Assembly: GCA_963723595.1 (NCBI GenBank)
Contig: CAVRRQ010000005.1
Span: forward strand, 106,598 to 170,597
Direction of reading: 5' to 3'
From: RYN-230 sp963723595
Lineage (GTDB): Bacteria; Actinomycetota; Actinomycetes; Streptosporangiales; Streptosporangiaceae
DNA: 64,000 nt
The notes beneath the pieces were generated by a model that searched no databases, had not been told where the DNA came from, and saw nothing but the letters and a program-made list of their open reading frames with translations. Each line of letters begins with the position of its first letter. Positions within the stretch are counted from its first letter, which is position 1. The position numbers and the translations under genes are program-made. Of the stretch, positions 1 to 8,273 are shown one piece after another.

Positions 1-81
1 TCCATTCATCCAGAGGATGTGCACCACGGGCTCGGCCGCGGACTGCGCCGAACCGTCGCTGGTCTCCGTGGCAGTGGCCAT
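1..81 (-). CDS. hhyS: [NiFe]-hydrogenase small subunit, N-terminal 27 codons (partial)
   Basis: Read on the minus strand, an ATG at 81 opens a frame that runs off the left edge. The visible protein has a short Ser/Thr/Ala-rich head and then VVHILWMNG. Group 1h (group 5) hydrogenase small subunits of actinobacteria start in the same way, with a V-H-V-L-W-I-N segment before the first cluster-binding cysteine. A strong ribosome binding site (AGGGAGGGGG) lies about 10 bases upstream. The hydrogenase accessory genes that follow on the other strand support the call. The enzyme would oxidise trace H2 and pass electrons through FeS clusters. Only the N-terminus is visible, so the cofactor ligands cannot be checked. 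Confidence 0.62.
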   Translation of the reverse strand, partial: MATATETSDGSAQSAAEPVVHILWMNG

Positions 82-709
82 GAGAGGCCACCCCCTCCCT
101 GTGATCTGGCTGGCTGAGGTCTACGTGACCCGGCCGGCCGCGGTTCCGGCGAGTAGCGCCGGCTTGGTAGGCGCAGCGCGGGTGGCAGCCACCATTGCTC
201 CGCAGAAGACGGGACCCCTCACTGGGCACGAGGTGGGGGTCTTCAGTCGCGTCAGGGGCGCGGGGAGGGCCTGACCTGGCCTCCGGCGCGGTCGCGCCAG
301 CGAGGAGCCGGCCGCCTGGTGGTCCCCGATGACCGCCCGGCAGCCCGAACCATGGTGGGCGCGCCAGCGCCTGAGAGATGGTCCATAGAGGCCTTACCTG
401 CATCATGCGCAAGTGCCGTCATGCTAAACCCGTCCACCATACGTATCAAGGCAGTAGCGGCAAGTCGCCGGACATAAATGTCCAGCCAGATCAGACAAAG
501 CTGGGGTCCGGGGCGCCCGGGTCCAGGGCGGGCCGCTTCCGCCCGTTCTCCCGTCTTCGCCGGCTGATCCCGCAGCATCCCGTTGACCAGCCATGTCCTT
601 TCCGGTTCGCAGAATTGGCTGCCCCACGGTGACCACGCGATCCCGCACAGACGCGTACTCTGTGTTCAGACTGGCCGGGTTTGTGGCCGGGACGGGCCGG
701 AGGAGACAG
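82..709. promoter_or_regulatory. Divergent intergenic region between hhyS and the regulator gene
   Basis: This stretch of about 630 bases has no convincing gene. Its ORFs lack codon bias, family resemblance and ribosome binding sites. It must carry the hhyS promoter and probably that of the gene at 710. A perfect palindrome GGACAT-AA-ATGTCC at 470-483 is the clearest candidate protein-binding site. The function is inferred from position only. Confidence 0.4.
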
Positions 710-1268
710 GTGGCGGAACTGCCCAACGGAAACGGGGACGGGTCCATCGAGGTCGTCCCCGTCGTTGTGCTGTCCCAGACCTTTCCGGCCCGGCCGTCCT
801 GGATCCCGGAGATCCGCGACTTCGTCCGGCGCTGCCTGGCCGAGTCACCCCTGACCGAAGAGGGGAACCGCGGCGTCAGCGAGACCGTGTTCCGCGCCCT
901 GCTCGACGCCGCGGGGCCGACCGGGGCGATCCAGGTCTCCTTCCGGATCTTCCCCGAGCACGTCGAGGTGGACGTGCTGCACTCCAACCAGCCGCCGGCC
1001 GAGATAAACAGCGAACGTGCCCGCCAGCACGACCCGGCCGCCCGCGGCCGGGCCCCCGGCCAGGCCGGGCACGTCCGCGCGGCCGGCCACCTTCGCGGAC
1101 TGGATGTCTACCGCGCTGCGCCGCGAGGGGCTGACCCAGGAAGCCGCGGCCCGCCAGCTCGGCGTCTCGGTCAAGACGGTCGGGCGCTGGGTGGGCGGCG
1201 AGACTGAGCCCCGCCTCCGGGACCTGCGCCGTATCCAGGAACTGTTCGGCGAGCTCCCGTTCCCCTGA
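710..1268 (+). CDS. Helix-turn-helix regulator (frame break near 1010)
   Basis: The start is a GTG at 710 with GGAGGAG just upstream. The first 100 residues read well but match no family I recognise. Near 1010-1017 the reading moves to another frame, which encodes a Pro/Arg-rich linker and a clear XRE-type helix-turn-helix: FADWMSTALRREGLTQEAA, then RQLGVSVKTVGRWVGG. The break looks like one single-base indel, giving a protein of about 185 residues. It lies between the hydrogenase small subunit and YceI, so it could regulate either. That role is a guess from position. Confidence 0.5.
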
Positions 1269-1402
1269 CGTCCGCCGCTCCCCCGGGCCCCGGCCGTTCC
1301 CCGGCGGCCGCCGCGGCCCGGTCCCCCGATCTCCCCCTGGCCTCCGGCCTTCCCCCGGTTCCCGGCCTCAGCATTCCGCAGGTGACCTGCCGTATGTCGA
1401 CT

Positions 1403-1416
1403 AGACAGGAGTGTCT
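1403..1416. promoter_or_regulatory. Inverted repeat upstream of the yceI-like gene
   Basis: A perfect inverted repeat, AGACA-N4-TGTCT, sits about 50 bases before the YceI start. It has operator geometry but no identified partner; the HTH protein encoded just upstream is one candidate. Confidence 0.3.
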
Positions 1417-1463
1417 CGTCTCAATTGCTGGACGTCCCCCCACATGTGTCCTACGGTGCTCCC

Positions 1464-2027
1464 ATGGCCCTTCCTACGGGACGCTACCGGCTGGGTACTG
1501 AGAGCGGCCGGATCGTCCTGCGCACGTTTCGTGATGGGCTGGCGGCCACCGCCGGCCACGATCTGGTGATTGAGCTGCCCCGCTGGTCCGGTGAGCTGGT
1601 CATAGACGACGACAAGATCCCGGAAAGCCTCGAGGTACGCATCGACGTCGGCGCGCTGTCTGTCCTGGAAGGCAGCGGCGGCCTGAAGCCCCTGACCGAC
1701 CGGGATCGCCGGGAGATAGCGACCACCGCGCGGCGGCAGCTCTCCACCGACCAGCACCCGGAAGCGGTCTTCACCGCCAACCGGTTCGAGATGTCGGGTG
1801 ACAACGGGGTCATCGAGGGGAACCTTTCCATCCGGGGGGTGACACGGCCGCTCCGGCTGCAGGTGAGCCAGCCTGAGCCGGGCCACTACCGGGGCACCGG
1901 GACGCTGGTGCAGTCGGCCTACGGGATCAAGCCGTACACCGCGTTCTTCGGTGCGCTGAAGGTGCGGGACGCGGTCGATATCGAGGTAAGTGCGGTCATT
2001 GCCGGGTCAGGAGACGACAGCGGATGA
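1464..2027 (+). CDS. YceI family protein
   Basis: A 187-residue protein of the YceI family, lipocalin-like beta barrels that bind isoprenoid chains such as polyisoprenoid quinones. Visible family features are the opening GRYRLGTESGRIVLRTF, the central VFTANRFEM strand and GNLSIRGVTRPLRL. There is no signal peptide, so it is probably cytoplasmic, as in many actinobacterial members. The ATG at 1464 is chosen because the family domain begins right after it; the frame stays open about 13 codons upstream. It is the first gene on the hydrogenase-accessory strand, so a link to quinone handling by the hydrogenase is possible but unproven. Confidence 0.82.
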   Translation: MALPTGRYRLGTESGRIVLRTFRDGLAATAGHDLVIELPRWSGELVIDDDKIPESLEVRIDVGALSVLEGSGGLKPLTDRDRREIATTARRQLSTDQHPEAVFTANRFEMSGDNGVIEGNLSIRGVTRPLRLQVSQPEPGHYRGTGTLVQSAYGIKPYTAFFGALKVRDAVDIEVSAVIAGSGDDSG

Positions 2028-2142
2028 CGGCCGCTTGGCCCGCGCCCTTGCGGAGCCGGGCCGGGGGGCAGTAAGCCAGAGAGGGTAGCCCGGGGCCGCC
2101 GGTCCTGGGGGGCAGAGAGCTCAGCGGAATGACCGCGAGGAG

Positions 2143-2772
2143 ATGAGCGCAGCGCCATCGTCAGCGGCAGGGGACAATGAGGTCGCCAGGCTTTTCGAGC
2201 GCCGGGCGGCTTCCGTGGACGAGTTCGCCGGTCACGCGGGCACGGTGGCGGCCGCCTGCCATGACATGGCCGTCCGCTTCCATCAGGGCGGCAAGCTGGT
2301 CGTCTTCGGCACGGGGGCGTCGAGCACGGATGCGCTGCACGTGGCCGTGGAGTTCGTGCACCCCGTCATCGTCGGGAAACGCGCGCTGCCGGCCATCTCA
2401 CTCACCGCCGACGCCGCCACGGTGACCGGCATCGCCGAGCGCGAGGGAATGGGCGCCATCTTCGCCCACCAGATCCGCCATCTGGCCGGCCCGGCCGACA
2501 TCGCGCTGGGCCTGTCCGCCGACGGCAACTCCGAGAGCGTGCTGAACGGGCTGCTCACCGCGCACGGCATGGGGATGCTGACGATCGCGCTGGCCGGCGC
2601 GGGCGGCGGCGTGATCGGCACCAGCCCGGCGGTGGACCACGTCCTGGTCACCACGGAATCCGACCCCAGGGTGGTCAAGGAGGCGCACGTGACCGCGTAC
2701 CACGTGCTCTGGGAACTGGTGCACGTCTTCTTCGAGCAGCCCGGCGTGCTCGGCCCGGCGGTGGTCTCATGA
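2143..2772 (+). CDS. SIS-domain protein, GmhA-like (first of two)
   Basis: A 209-residue sugar-isomerase (SIS) domain protein close to phosphoheptose isomerase GmhA. A helical N-terminus (about 1-45) leads into the SIS fold with LVVFGTGASSTDA (about 51-63) and LGLSADGNSESVLNGL (about 125-140), the phosphosugar-binding serine-rich loops. The C-terminal helix has EAHVTAYHVLWELVH. GAGGAG precedes the ATG. It overlaps the next gene by four bases, so the two are translationally coupled. Such SIS proteins recur in group 1h hydrogenase loci; their substrate there is unknown, and heptose synthesis is unlikely in this setting. Confidence 0.82.
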   Translation: MSAAPSSAAGDNEVARLFERRAASVDEFAGHAGTVAAACHDMAVRFHQGGKLVVFGTGASSTDALHVAVEFVHPVIVGKRALPAISLTADAATVTGIAEREGMGAIFAHQIRHLAGPADIALGLSADGNSESVLNGLLTAHGMGMLTIALAGAGGGVIGTSPAVDHVLVTTESDPRVVKEAHVTAYHVLWELVHVFFEQPGVLGPAVVS

Positions 2773-3104
2773 CGCGGCCCGGCCCCAGCCCGCAGCCCGA
2801 TCCCGCCCCGCAGCCCGGCCCCGCAGCCCAGCCCGTGCAGCCCAGCACCGTGCAGCCCAGCCCCGTGCAGCCCAGCACCGTGCAGCCCAGCTCGGTGCAG
2901 CCGCCGGAATGCCACGACGAGGTCTGTATCACCTGCTCCGACACGGCGGTCGCGGTGACCATCGCCCGGCTGCTCCCCGACAGCCTGGCCGTCGTGGACA
3001 CCGAGGCCGGCCAGGAAGAGGTCAGCGTCGCCCTGGTCAGCGCCGGGGTGGGCGACACCATCCTGGTGCACGCCGGCGAGGCCATCGCGGTGGTGCCGAC
3101 ATGA
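2769..3104 (+). CDS. HypC/HupF-like hydrogenase assembly protein with Pro-rich N-terminal repeats
   Basis: Of 111 residues, about the first 45 are Pro/Gln/Val/Ser-rich and include a repeated VQPS(T/P/S) unit. The folded part starts at CHDEVCITCSD and ends with VSVALVSAGVGDTILVHAG, the beta-barrel pattern of HypC/HupF chaperones. HypC normally starts Met-Cys and uses that cysteine to carry the Fe(CN)2CO group; here the cysteines are internal (CX4CX2C), a variant seen in actinobacterial hydrogenase loci. It overlaps the upstream SIS gene (ATGA). The canonical hypC is also present, so this is probably a specialised partner and not the general chaperone. Confidence 0.75.
   Translation: MTRPGPSPQPDPAPQPGPAAQPVQPSTVQPSPVQPSTVQPSSVQPPECHDEVCITCSDTAVAVTIARLLPDSLAVVDTEAGQEEVSVALVSAGVGDTILVHAGEAIAVVPT
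2835..2900. repeat. 15-bp tandem repeat inside the HupF-like gene
   Basis: GTGCAGCCCAGCACC-type units begin at 2835, 2850, 2865, 2880 and 2895 with one or two changes each. They encode the in-frame Val-Gln-Pro-Ser-X repeat. The length is a multiple of three, so copy number could vary without breaking the frame. Confidence 0.85.
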
Positions 3105-3198
3105 CGAAGCGCAGCGGCGGCCCGGGCAGGACCGGTCCCAGCCGCCGGGCCCTAGCCGCACCGGCCCGGGCAGCACCGGCCAGGAGAGCGCCGCCGCG

Positions 3199-3843
3199 AT
3201 GGAGGCGCTCTACCCGTTCCTGTACTCGGGCAGCGCTCCCGACCTCGACGCGGTGCTGGCCGAGGTCCGCGCGTCCACCGTGGCCAAGGCCCGCGAGATC
3301 ACCGAGCTGCGCCAGGTCATCGCCGCCCAGGACGCCACCCGGCTCGCCGCCTGCGCCGCGGAGATGGCGGCCCGGTTCTCCGGCGGCGGCCGGCTGCTGG
3401 CCTTCGGCAACGGGGGCAGCGCCACGGACGCGCAGCAGCTGGCCACCCTGTTCCTCGATCCTGGCCCCGGGGAGCGGGCCCTGCCCGCCTTCTGCCTGGC
3501 CAACGACACCGCGGTGGTCACCGCCCTGTGCAACGACGTCGGCGTCGGGGTGGTGTTCGCCCGCCAGATCGCCGCGTTCGGGCAGCCCCAGGACATCGCC
3601 ATCGGCCTGTCCACCAGCGGCAACTCCGAGAACCTGCTGCGCGCGCTGGACGAGGCGGCCCGGCACGGCCTGCTCACCATGGGCATCGCCGGCTACGACG
3701 GCGGGAAGATGGCCGAGCTGGACAGCCTGGACTACCTGTTCGTGGCGCCGTCATCCTCGGTGCACCGGATCCAGGAGGCCCAGACCACCGTGTACCACGC
3801 GCTGTGGGAGCTGACCATGGCGTCGCTCGCCGGGACCCGGTGA
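3199..3843 (+). CDS. SIS-domain protein, GmhA-like (second of two)
   Basis: A 214-residue SIS-domain protein, closer to classical GmhA than its neighbour. Motifs are LLAFGNGGSATDAQQLATLF (about 64-83), IAIGLSTSGNSENLLRAL (about 134-151) and VYHALWELT near the C-terminus. It shares the fold of the first SIS protein but the two have clearly diverged, so they may form a heteromer. The ATG at 3199 has CAGGAG 13 bases upstream. An ATGA overlap with the HupF-like gene at 3101 hints that the natural start may be at 3101 with an indel in between. Its stop overlaps the protease start. Confidence 0.8.
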   Translation: MEALYPFLYSGSAPDLDAVLAEVRASTVAKAREITELRQVIAAQDATRLAACAAEMAARFSGGGRLLAFGNGGSATDAQQLATLFLDPGPGERALPAFCLANDTAVVTALCNDVGVGVVFARQIAAFGQPQDIAIGLSTSGNSENLLRALDEAARHGLLTMGIAGYDGGKMAELDSLDYLFVAPSSSVHRIQEAQTTVYHALWELTMASLAGTR

Positions 3844-4352
3844 TGGCCGTGAAAGAACCCACCGGACGCACGCTCGTCGCCTGCCTGGGCAACATCTTCC
3901 TGTCCGATGACGGCTTCGGCGTCGAGGTGGCCCGGCGGCTGGCCCGCCAGCCGCTCCCCGAAGGGGTCCGGGTCACCGACTACGGCATCCGCGGCATGCA
4001 CCTGGCTTACGACCTGGCCGAGGGGTTCGACACCACGATCCTGGTGGACACCGCGCAGCGCGGTGACGCCCCCGGCACCGTCTACCTGATCGAGCCCGAG
4101 CCGCAGGCCGCCCAGGGCGACGCCGCCTCAATGACCCTGTTCAACGCGCACGGCATGCAGCCAGACCTCGTGCTCAGCCTGGCTGGCTCACTCGGCGGCG
4201 ACGCCGGGCGGGTACTGGTGGTGGGCTGCGAGCCCGCCACCCTGGAGGAGGGGATCGGGCTGAGCGGCCCGGTCATGGCCGCGGTGGACGAGGCCGCGGC
4301 GATGGTTACCAGGCTGGTCACCGCCGGCCAGCAAACCGGAAACAAGAGGTGA
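3843..4352 (+). CDS. Hydrogenase maturation endopeptidase (HupD/HycI family)
   Basis: A 169-residue member of the HybD/HupD/HycI protease family, which trims the C-terminus of the hydrogenase large subunit after nickel insertion. It shows the family N-terminus LVACLGNIFLSDDGFGVEV, with Asp/Glu residues positioned as the Ni-probing acidic ligands. YGIRGMHLAYDL and ILVDTA follow, and the third ligand region is NAHGMQPDLVLSLA. The ATG overlaps the stop of the second SIS gene (TGATG). The hypC gene follows after four bases. Length matches the family (150-170). Confidence 0.87.
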   Translation: MAVKEPTGRTLVACLGNIFLSDDGFGVEVARRLARQPLPEGVRVTDYGIRGMHLAYDLAEGFDTTILVDTAQRGDAPGTVYLIEPEPQAAQGDAASMTLFNAHGMQPDLVLSLAGSLGGDAGRVLVVGCEPATLEEGIGLSGPVMAAVDEAAAMVTRLVTAGQQTGNKR

Positions 4353-4356
4353 TCGC

Positions 4357-4629
4357 ATGTGCCTTGGCATCCCAGGCGAGGTGATCGAGTTCCTGCCCGA
4401 TCAGCCCGACCTGGCCAGGGTGGACGTCAGCGGGGTCCGGCGGGTGATCAACGTCGGCCTGCTCGCCGACGACCTGCCCAAGCCCGGCGAATGGGTGCTC
4501 ATTCACGTGGGCTTCGCGCTATCGAAGATCGACGAGGCTGAGGCAGCGGCCGCGCTGCAGTTCCTGGAGGGCATCGGCCAGGCCTACGCGGACGAACTGG
4601 AAGCTCTCCAGGCATCCCAAATCGAGTAG
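4357..4629 (+). CDS. hypC: Hydrogenase assembly chaperone HypC
   Basis: A 90-residue HypC with the canonical start MCLGIPGEV. Cys2 carries the Fe(CN)2CO moiety together with HypD. It continues with VRRVINVGLL and WVLIHVGFALSKIDEAEA, both typical. An AGAGGTG ribosome site precedes the ATG. The frame is intact, and hypD begins 10 bases after the stop. HypC hands the iron centre from the HypCD complex to the apo large subunit. Confidence 0.93.
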   Translation: MCLGIPGEVIEFLPDQPDLARVDVSGVRRVINVGLLADDLPKPGEWVLIHVGFALSKIDEAEAAAALQFLEGIGQAYADELEALQASQIE

Positions 4630-4639
4630 AGGGGGCAGT

Positions 4640-5770
4640 ATGCGCTTCGTTGACGAATTCCGCTCTGCGGACAAGGCGCACGCCCTGGCCGCGAAGATCG
4701 CCGAGCTGTGCGAGCCCGGGCGGCAGTACAAGCTGATGGAGGTGTGCGGCGGGTCACACGCACACCATCTACAAACACGGTCTCGAGGATTACCTGCCCG
4801 AGCAGATCACGCTGGTGCACGGCCCCGGCTGCCCGGTCTGCGTCATCCCGATGGGCCGGGTGGACGACGCGATGGCGCTGGCCTCCCAGCCGGACACCAT
4901 CATGACCTCGTTCGGCGACATGATGCGGGTGCCGGGCAGCAAGGGCTCGTTCTTCGACGCCAAGGCGCAGGGCACCGACATCCGCATGGTGTACTCACCG
5001 CTGGACTCGCTGAAGGTCGCCCGGCAGAACCCGGACAAGCGGGTCGTGTTCATGGCGATCGGCATGGAGACCACGACCCCGTCCACCGCGATGACCGTGC
5101 TGCGCGCGGCGGCCGAGGGGCTGACGAACTTCTCGATCTTCAACAACCACGTCACGATCATCCCGGCCATCAAGGCCATCCTGGACTCTCCCGATCTGCG
5201 CCTGGACGGCTTCATCGGCCCGGGTCACGTGTCCACGGTGATCGGCTGCCGGCCGTACGAGTTCATCGCCCGGGACTACGGCAAGCCGGTCGTGGTGGCC
5301 GGGTTCGAGCCGCTGGACATCCTGCAGTCCATCTACATGCTGATGGTCCAGCTGTCCGAGGGCCGCAGCGAGGTGGAGAACCAGTACACCCGGGTGGTGC
5401 CGTGGGATGGCAACCTGGCCGCCCTGACCGGCGATCAACAAGGTCATGGAGCTGCGCCCGTACTTCGAGTGGCGGGGGCTGGGCTTCATCTCCCATTCCG
5501 CCATGCGGGTGCGCCCGGAGTACGCCGCGTTCGACGCGGAACTGCTGTTCGAGGTGCCCGGGGTGCGGGTGGCCGACCCCAAGGCCTGCCAGTGCGGTGA
5601 GGTGCTCAAGGGCGTGCTGAAGCCCTGGGAGTGCAAGGTGTTCGGCACCGCGTGCACGCCGGAAACCCCGATCGGGACCTGCATGGTCTCGCCCGAGGGG
5701 GCCTGCGCCGCGTACTACAACTTCGGCCGGATGAACCGCCGCCGTGAAAGTGGAAGTGAGCATCTCATGA
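4640..5770 (+). CDS. hypD: Hydrogenase maturation factor HypD (three frame breaks)
   Basis: HypD holds a [4Fe-4S] cluster and, with HypC, is the scaffold where Fe(CN)2CO is assembled. After correcting indels near 4753, 5433 and 5742 the protein reads about 375 residues, the usual size. It contains VCGGHTHTIY, HGPGCPVCV, GMETTTPSTA, GPGHVSTVIG and the cluster region CQCGEVLKG with CKVFGTACTP and GTCMVSPEGACAAYY. The break near 4753 is one extra G that splits CGGHTH. The last break restores a stop at 5768-5770 overlapping the hypE ATG. GGGGGCAG precedes the ATG. Confidence 0.88.
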
Positions 5771-6933
5771 GCGACGGGGCAACCTGGGTGGACCAGGCGC
5801 TGCGCGAGCACGCGGAGCACACCCAGGGGCGCCCATCTCGCGGCCGGCGATCCCGGCCGGCGAACGCGAGCAGCAGGTCCTCGACCGGATCGACCGGGCC
5901 CGGCGCCGCCGGCCCAGGGTCCGCGAAGAGCGGATCACGATGTCCCACGGCGCCGGGGGCAAGGCCACCCGGACCCTGGTCGAGGCGGTTTTCCTGGACG
6001 CGTTCACCAATCCGCTGCTCGAGCCCGATGGAAGATGCCGCGCAGTTGCACCTGAACGGCTGCCGGGTCGCGCTCACCACCGACTCCTACGTGGTCTCCC
6101 CGCTGTTCTTTCCCGGCGGGGACATCGGTGACCTCGCCGTCAACGGCACCGTGAACGACCTGGCGGTGTCCGGGGCGACCCCGCTCTACCTGTCCGCCGG
6201 GTTCATCCTGGAGGAAGGCTTCCCGGTCGCCGACCTGATCCGAGATCGTGGCCTCGATGCAGGCCGCCGCCCAGGTCGCCGGGGTGCAGGTGGTCACCGG
6301 CGACACCAAGGTGGTGCAGCAAGGGCAAGGCGGACGGCTGCTACATCAACACGGCCGGGATCGGCGTGGTGGAGCATGAGGTCTCCCTCGGCGTGGTGAA
6401 TGCCCAGCCCGGGGACGTGGTGATCGTGTCCGGGCCGATCGGCGAGCACGGCGTGACGATCATGCTGGCCCGGGGCGAGCTGGACATCGAGGCCGACATC
6501 ATCTCGGACACCGCGCCCTCGAACGGGCTGGTCGCTGACCTGCTTTCGGCCACCCCGGGGGTCCGCGCGCTGCGCGATGCCACCCGGGGTGGCGTGGCCA
6601 CGATCCTGAACGAGGTGGCCACCGCGGCCGGGGTGGGGGTGCTCGTCAACGAGGACGCCATCCCGGTCAGCCCCGTGGTACGCGGCGCCTCCGAACTGCT
6701 CGGCATCGATCCCATGTACGTGGCGTGCGAGGGCCGGATGGTCGCCGTGGTGGACGGCGGCGAGGCGGACAAGGCCCTGGCCGCGCTGCGGTCCCACCCG
6801 CTGGGCGCGGACGCCGCGATCATCGGCGCAGATCACCGCGGACACGCCGGGCATCGTCCTGCTGAAGACCGCGTTCGGCGGCACCCGGATCGTGGACCTG
6901 CTGGTCGGTGACCCACTGCCGCGCATCTGCTGA
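5767..6933 (+). CDS. hypE: Hydrogenase maturation factor HypE (five frame breaks)
   Basis: HypE dehydrates the carbamoyl group to cyanide on its C-terminal cysteine. The reconstructed protein has an unusual lead of about 50 residues (MSDGATWVDQALREH onwards), then ITMSHGAGGKATRTL, DSYVVSPLFFPGGDIGDLAV, VTGDTKVV, DATRGGVATILNE and the required terminal PRIC with the catalytic Cys as last residue. Breaks are near 5823 (one base missing), 6027, 6243, 6322 and 6829 (one extra base each). It overlaps hypD by four bases. All active-site motifs survive correction, which favours sequencing error over decay. Confidence 0.87.
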
Positions 6934-6945
6934 CGGGCGGCACCC

Positions 6946-7276
6946 GTGCACGAACTGGCGATCACCGAGGGGGTGGTGCAGGCGGTGACCGAACGGCTGC
7001 CCGGCACGGCCCATCGCCTGCGTGCACCTGGAGATCGGCGCCATGTCCGGGGTGGTCGCGGACTCCGTGCGGTTCTGCTTCGAGATGGTGGCCGAGGGCA
7101 CCACGCTGGAAGGGGCGAGGCTGGACATCAGCCAGCCCGCGGCCCGGTGCCGGTGCCGGGACTGCGGCGCGGAGTTCGAGCCGGAGGGGGCGATCGCGCT
7201 GTGCGGCTGCGGCAGCGCCGACGTGGCCGTCCTGGCCGGCCAGGAACTGCGGATCACGTCCGTGGAGGTGGTGTGA
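6946..7276 (+). CDS. hypA: Hydrogenase nickel chaperone HypA (one frame break)
   Basis: HypA delivers Ni to the large subunit together with HypB. The GTG start gives MHELAITEGVV, in which Met1-His2-Glu3 form the nickel site. After a break near 7011, VHLEIGAMSGVVADSVRFCF and EGARLDI follow. The zinc module has cysteines in ARCRCRDCGAEF and ALCGCGSADV, near the usual CX2C...CX2C but with a CGC second pair. The length is about 110 residues, as usual. It lies between hypE and hypB with gaps of 12 bases and 1 base. Confidence 0.88.
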
Positions 7277-7277
7277 C

Positions 7278-8110
7278 ATGTGCGCGACCTGCGGCTGCGG
7301 CGACGAGGCCGGCGTCCGGGTGTTCGGCCCCGGCCAGCTCGGCCACGACGACGAGCCACGCACCACGGCACCGATCACGGCAACGGCCACGATCACGGGA
7401 ACGGCCACGAGCCACGCCCACGGCGGCGAGCACGGGCCGGGCACGAGCACGGGCCGGCAGGCCGGACGGTCGCAGATCCAGCAGAACATCCTGGCCAAGA
7501 ACGACCGCCTGGCCGGGGAGAACCGGGCCTGGCTCACCGCCCGCGGCATCCTCGCGGTCAACCTGATGAGCTCGCCGGGGTCCGGCAAGACGACGCTGCT
7601 GGAGCGCACCGCCCGCGAGGCCGGGCGCCGGGCTGGGCCTGGCCGTGATCGAGGGGGACCAGGAGACCACCCTGGACGCGTCCCGCATCGAGGCGGCCGG
7701 CTGCGCGGTCGCGCAGATCAACACGGGCGCGGGCTGCCACCTGGACGCCAGCATGATCGCCTCGGCGCTGCGCGCGCTGGACCCGCGCCCCGGCTCGGTG
7801 CTGGTCATCGAGAACGTCGGCAACCTGGTCTGCCCGGCCCTGTTCGACCTGGGTGAGGCGGCCCGGGTGGTGCTGTCCTCGGTCACCGAGGGCGCCGACA
7901 AGCCGATCAAGTACCCGCAGATGTTCCGCGGCGCGGACCTGGTCCTGCTGACCAAGGTGGACCTGCTGCCGTACGTGGATTTCGACACCGAGCGGCACGC
8001 CCGGGACCTGAAGCTGATCAGCCCGCGGCGCGCAGATCCTGCCCGTCTCGGCCACCGCGGGCGAGGGCCTGCCCGCCTGGTACGACTGGCTCCGCGAGCG
8101 CGCCCGCTAG
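7278..8110 (+). CDS. hypB: Hydrogenase nickel-incorporation GTPase HypB (several frame breaks)
   Basis: HypB is a SIMIBI GTPase that drives nickel insertion. The N-terminus MCATCGCGDE is its high-affinity CXXCGC nickel motif. A His-rich storage segment, HHGTDHGNGHDHGNGH, is encoded at about 7361-7411 but in the +2 frame, implying two compensating indels. The GTPase core has the P-loop MSSPGSGKTTLLE, then GDQETTLDA, NTGAGCHLD, VIENVGNLVCPALFDLGE and TKVDLLPY. Further breaks are near 7630 and 8032, after which QILPVSATAGEGLPAWYDWL ends the protein. It is the last gene of the operon. No clear terminator was seen in 8111-8270. Confidence 0.88.
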
Positions 8111-8273
8111 GTGCCCGCGCGCCAGGCGGCCGCGCGGCTTCCGCTGGCTGGCCTCAACCCCTCAAGCCAATCCCGCAACGAAGGTCCGGCCCCGCCCGGG
8201 CCCTTCCGCGAGTCCAATGATAAGCAAATTAACCGTAAATTAGCGGTAAGCAATTGTCGGTGACGTTCCGCGG

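Noticed and set aside
252..987. Open frames on the minus strand before the HTH gene
   Set aside because: They overlap each other, are Arg/Pro/Gly-rich as expected of GC-rich shadows, and have no ribosome site or family resemblance.
2835..2900. Possible CRISPR-like array
   Set aside because: The 15-bp units are contiguous without spacers and code in frame for a peptide repeat.
2143..3843. Heptose biosynthesis for the SIS proteins
   Set aside because: No other heptose gene is present and the operon is devoted to hydrogenase maturation.
6828..6834. GCAGATC as a universal indel hotspot
   Set aside because: Other GCAGATC sites, for example near 36773 and in uvrD near 49900, are in intact reading frames, so the link holds only for three breaks.
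4640..8110. Programmed frameshifting in the hyp genes
   Set aside because: The breaks have no shared slippery site, occur several times per gene and also affect unrelated genes, so sequencing error is the simpler explanation.
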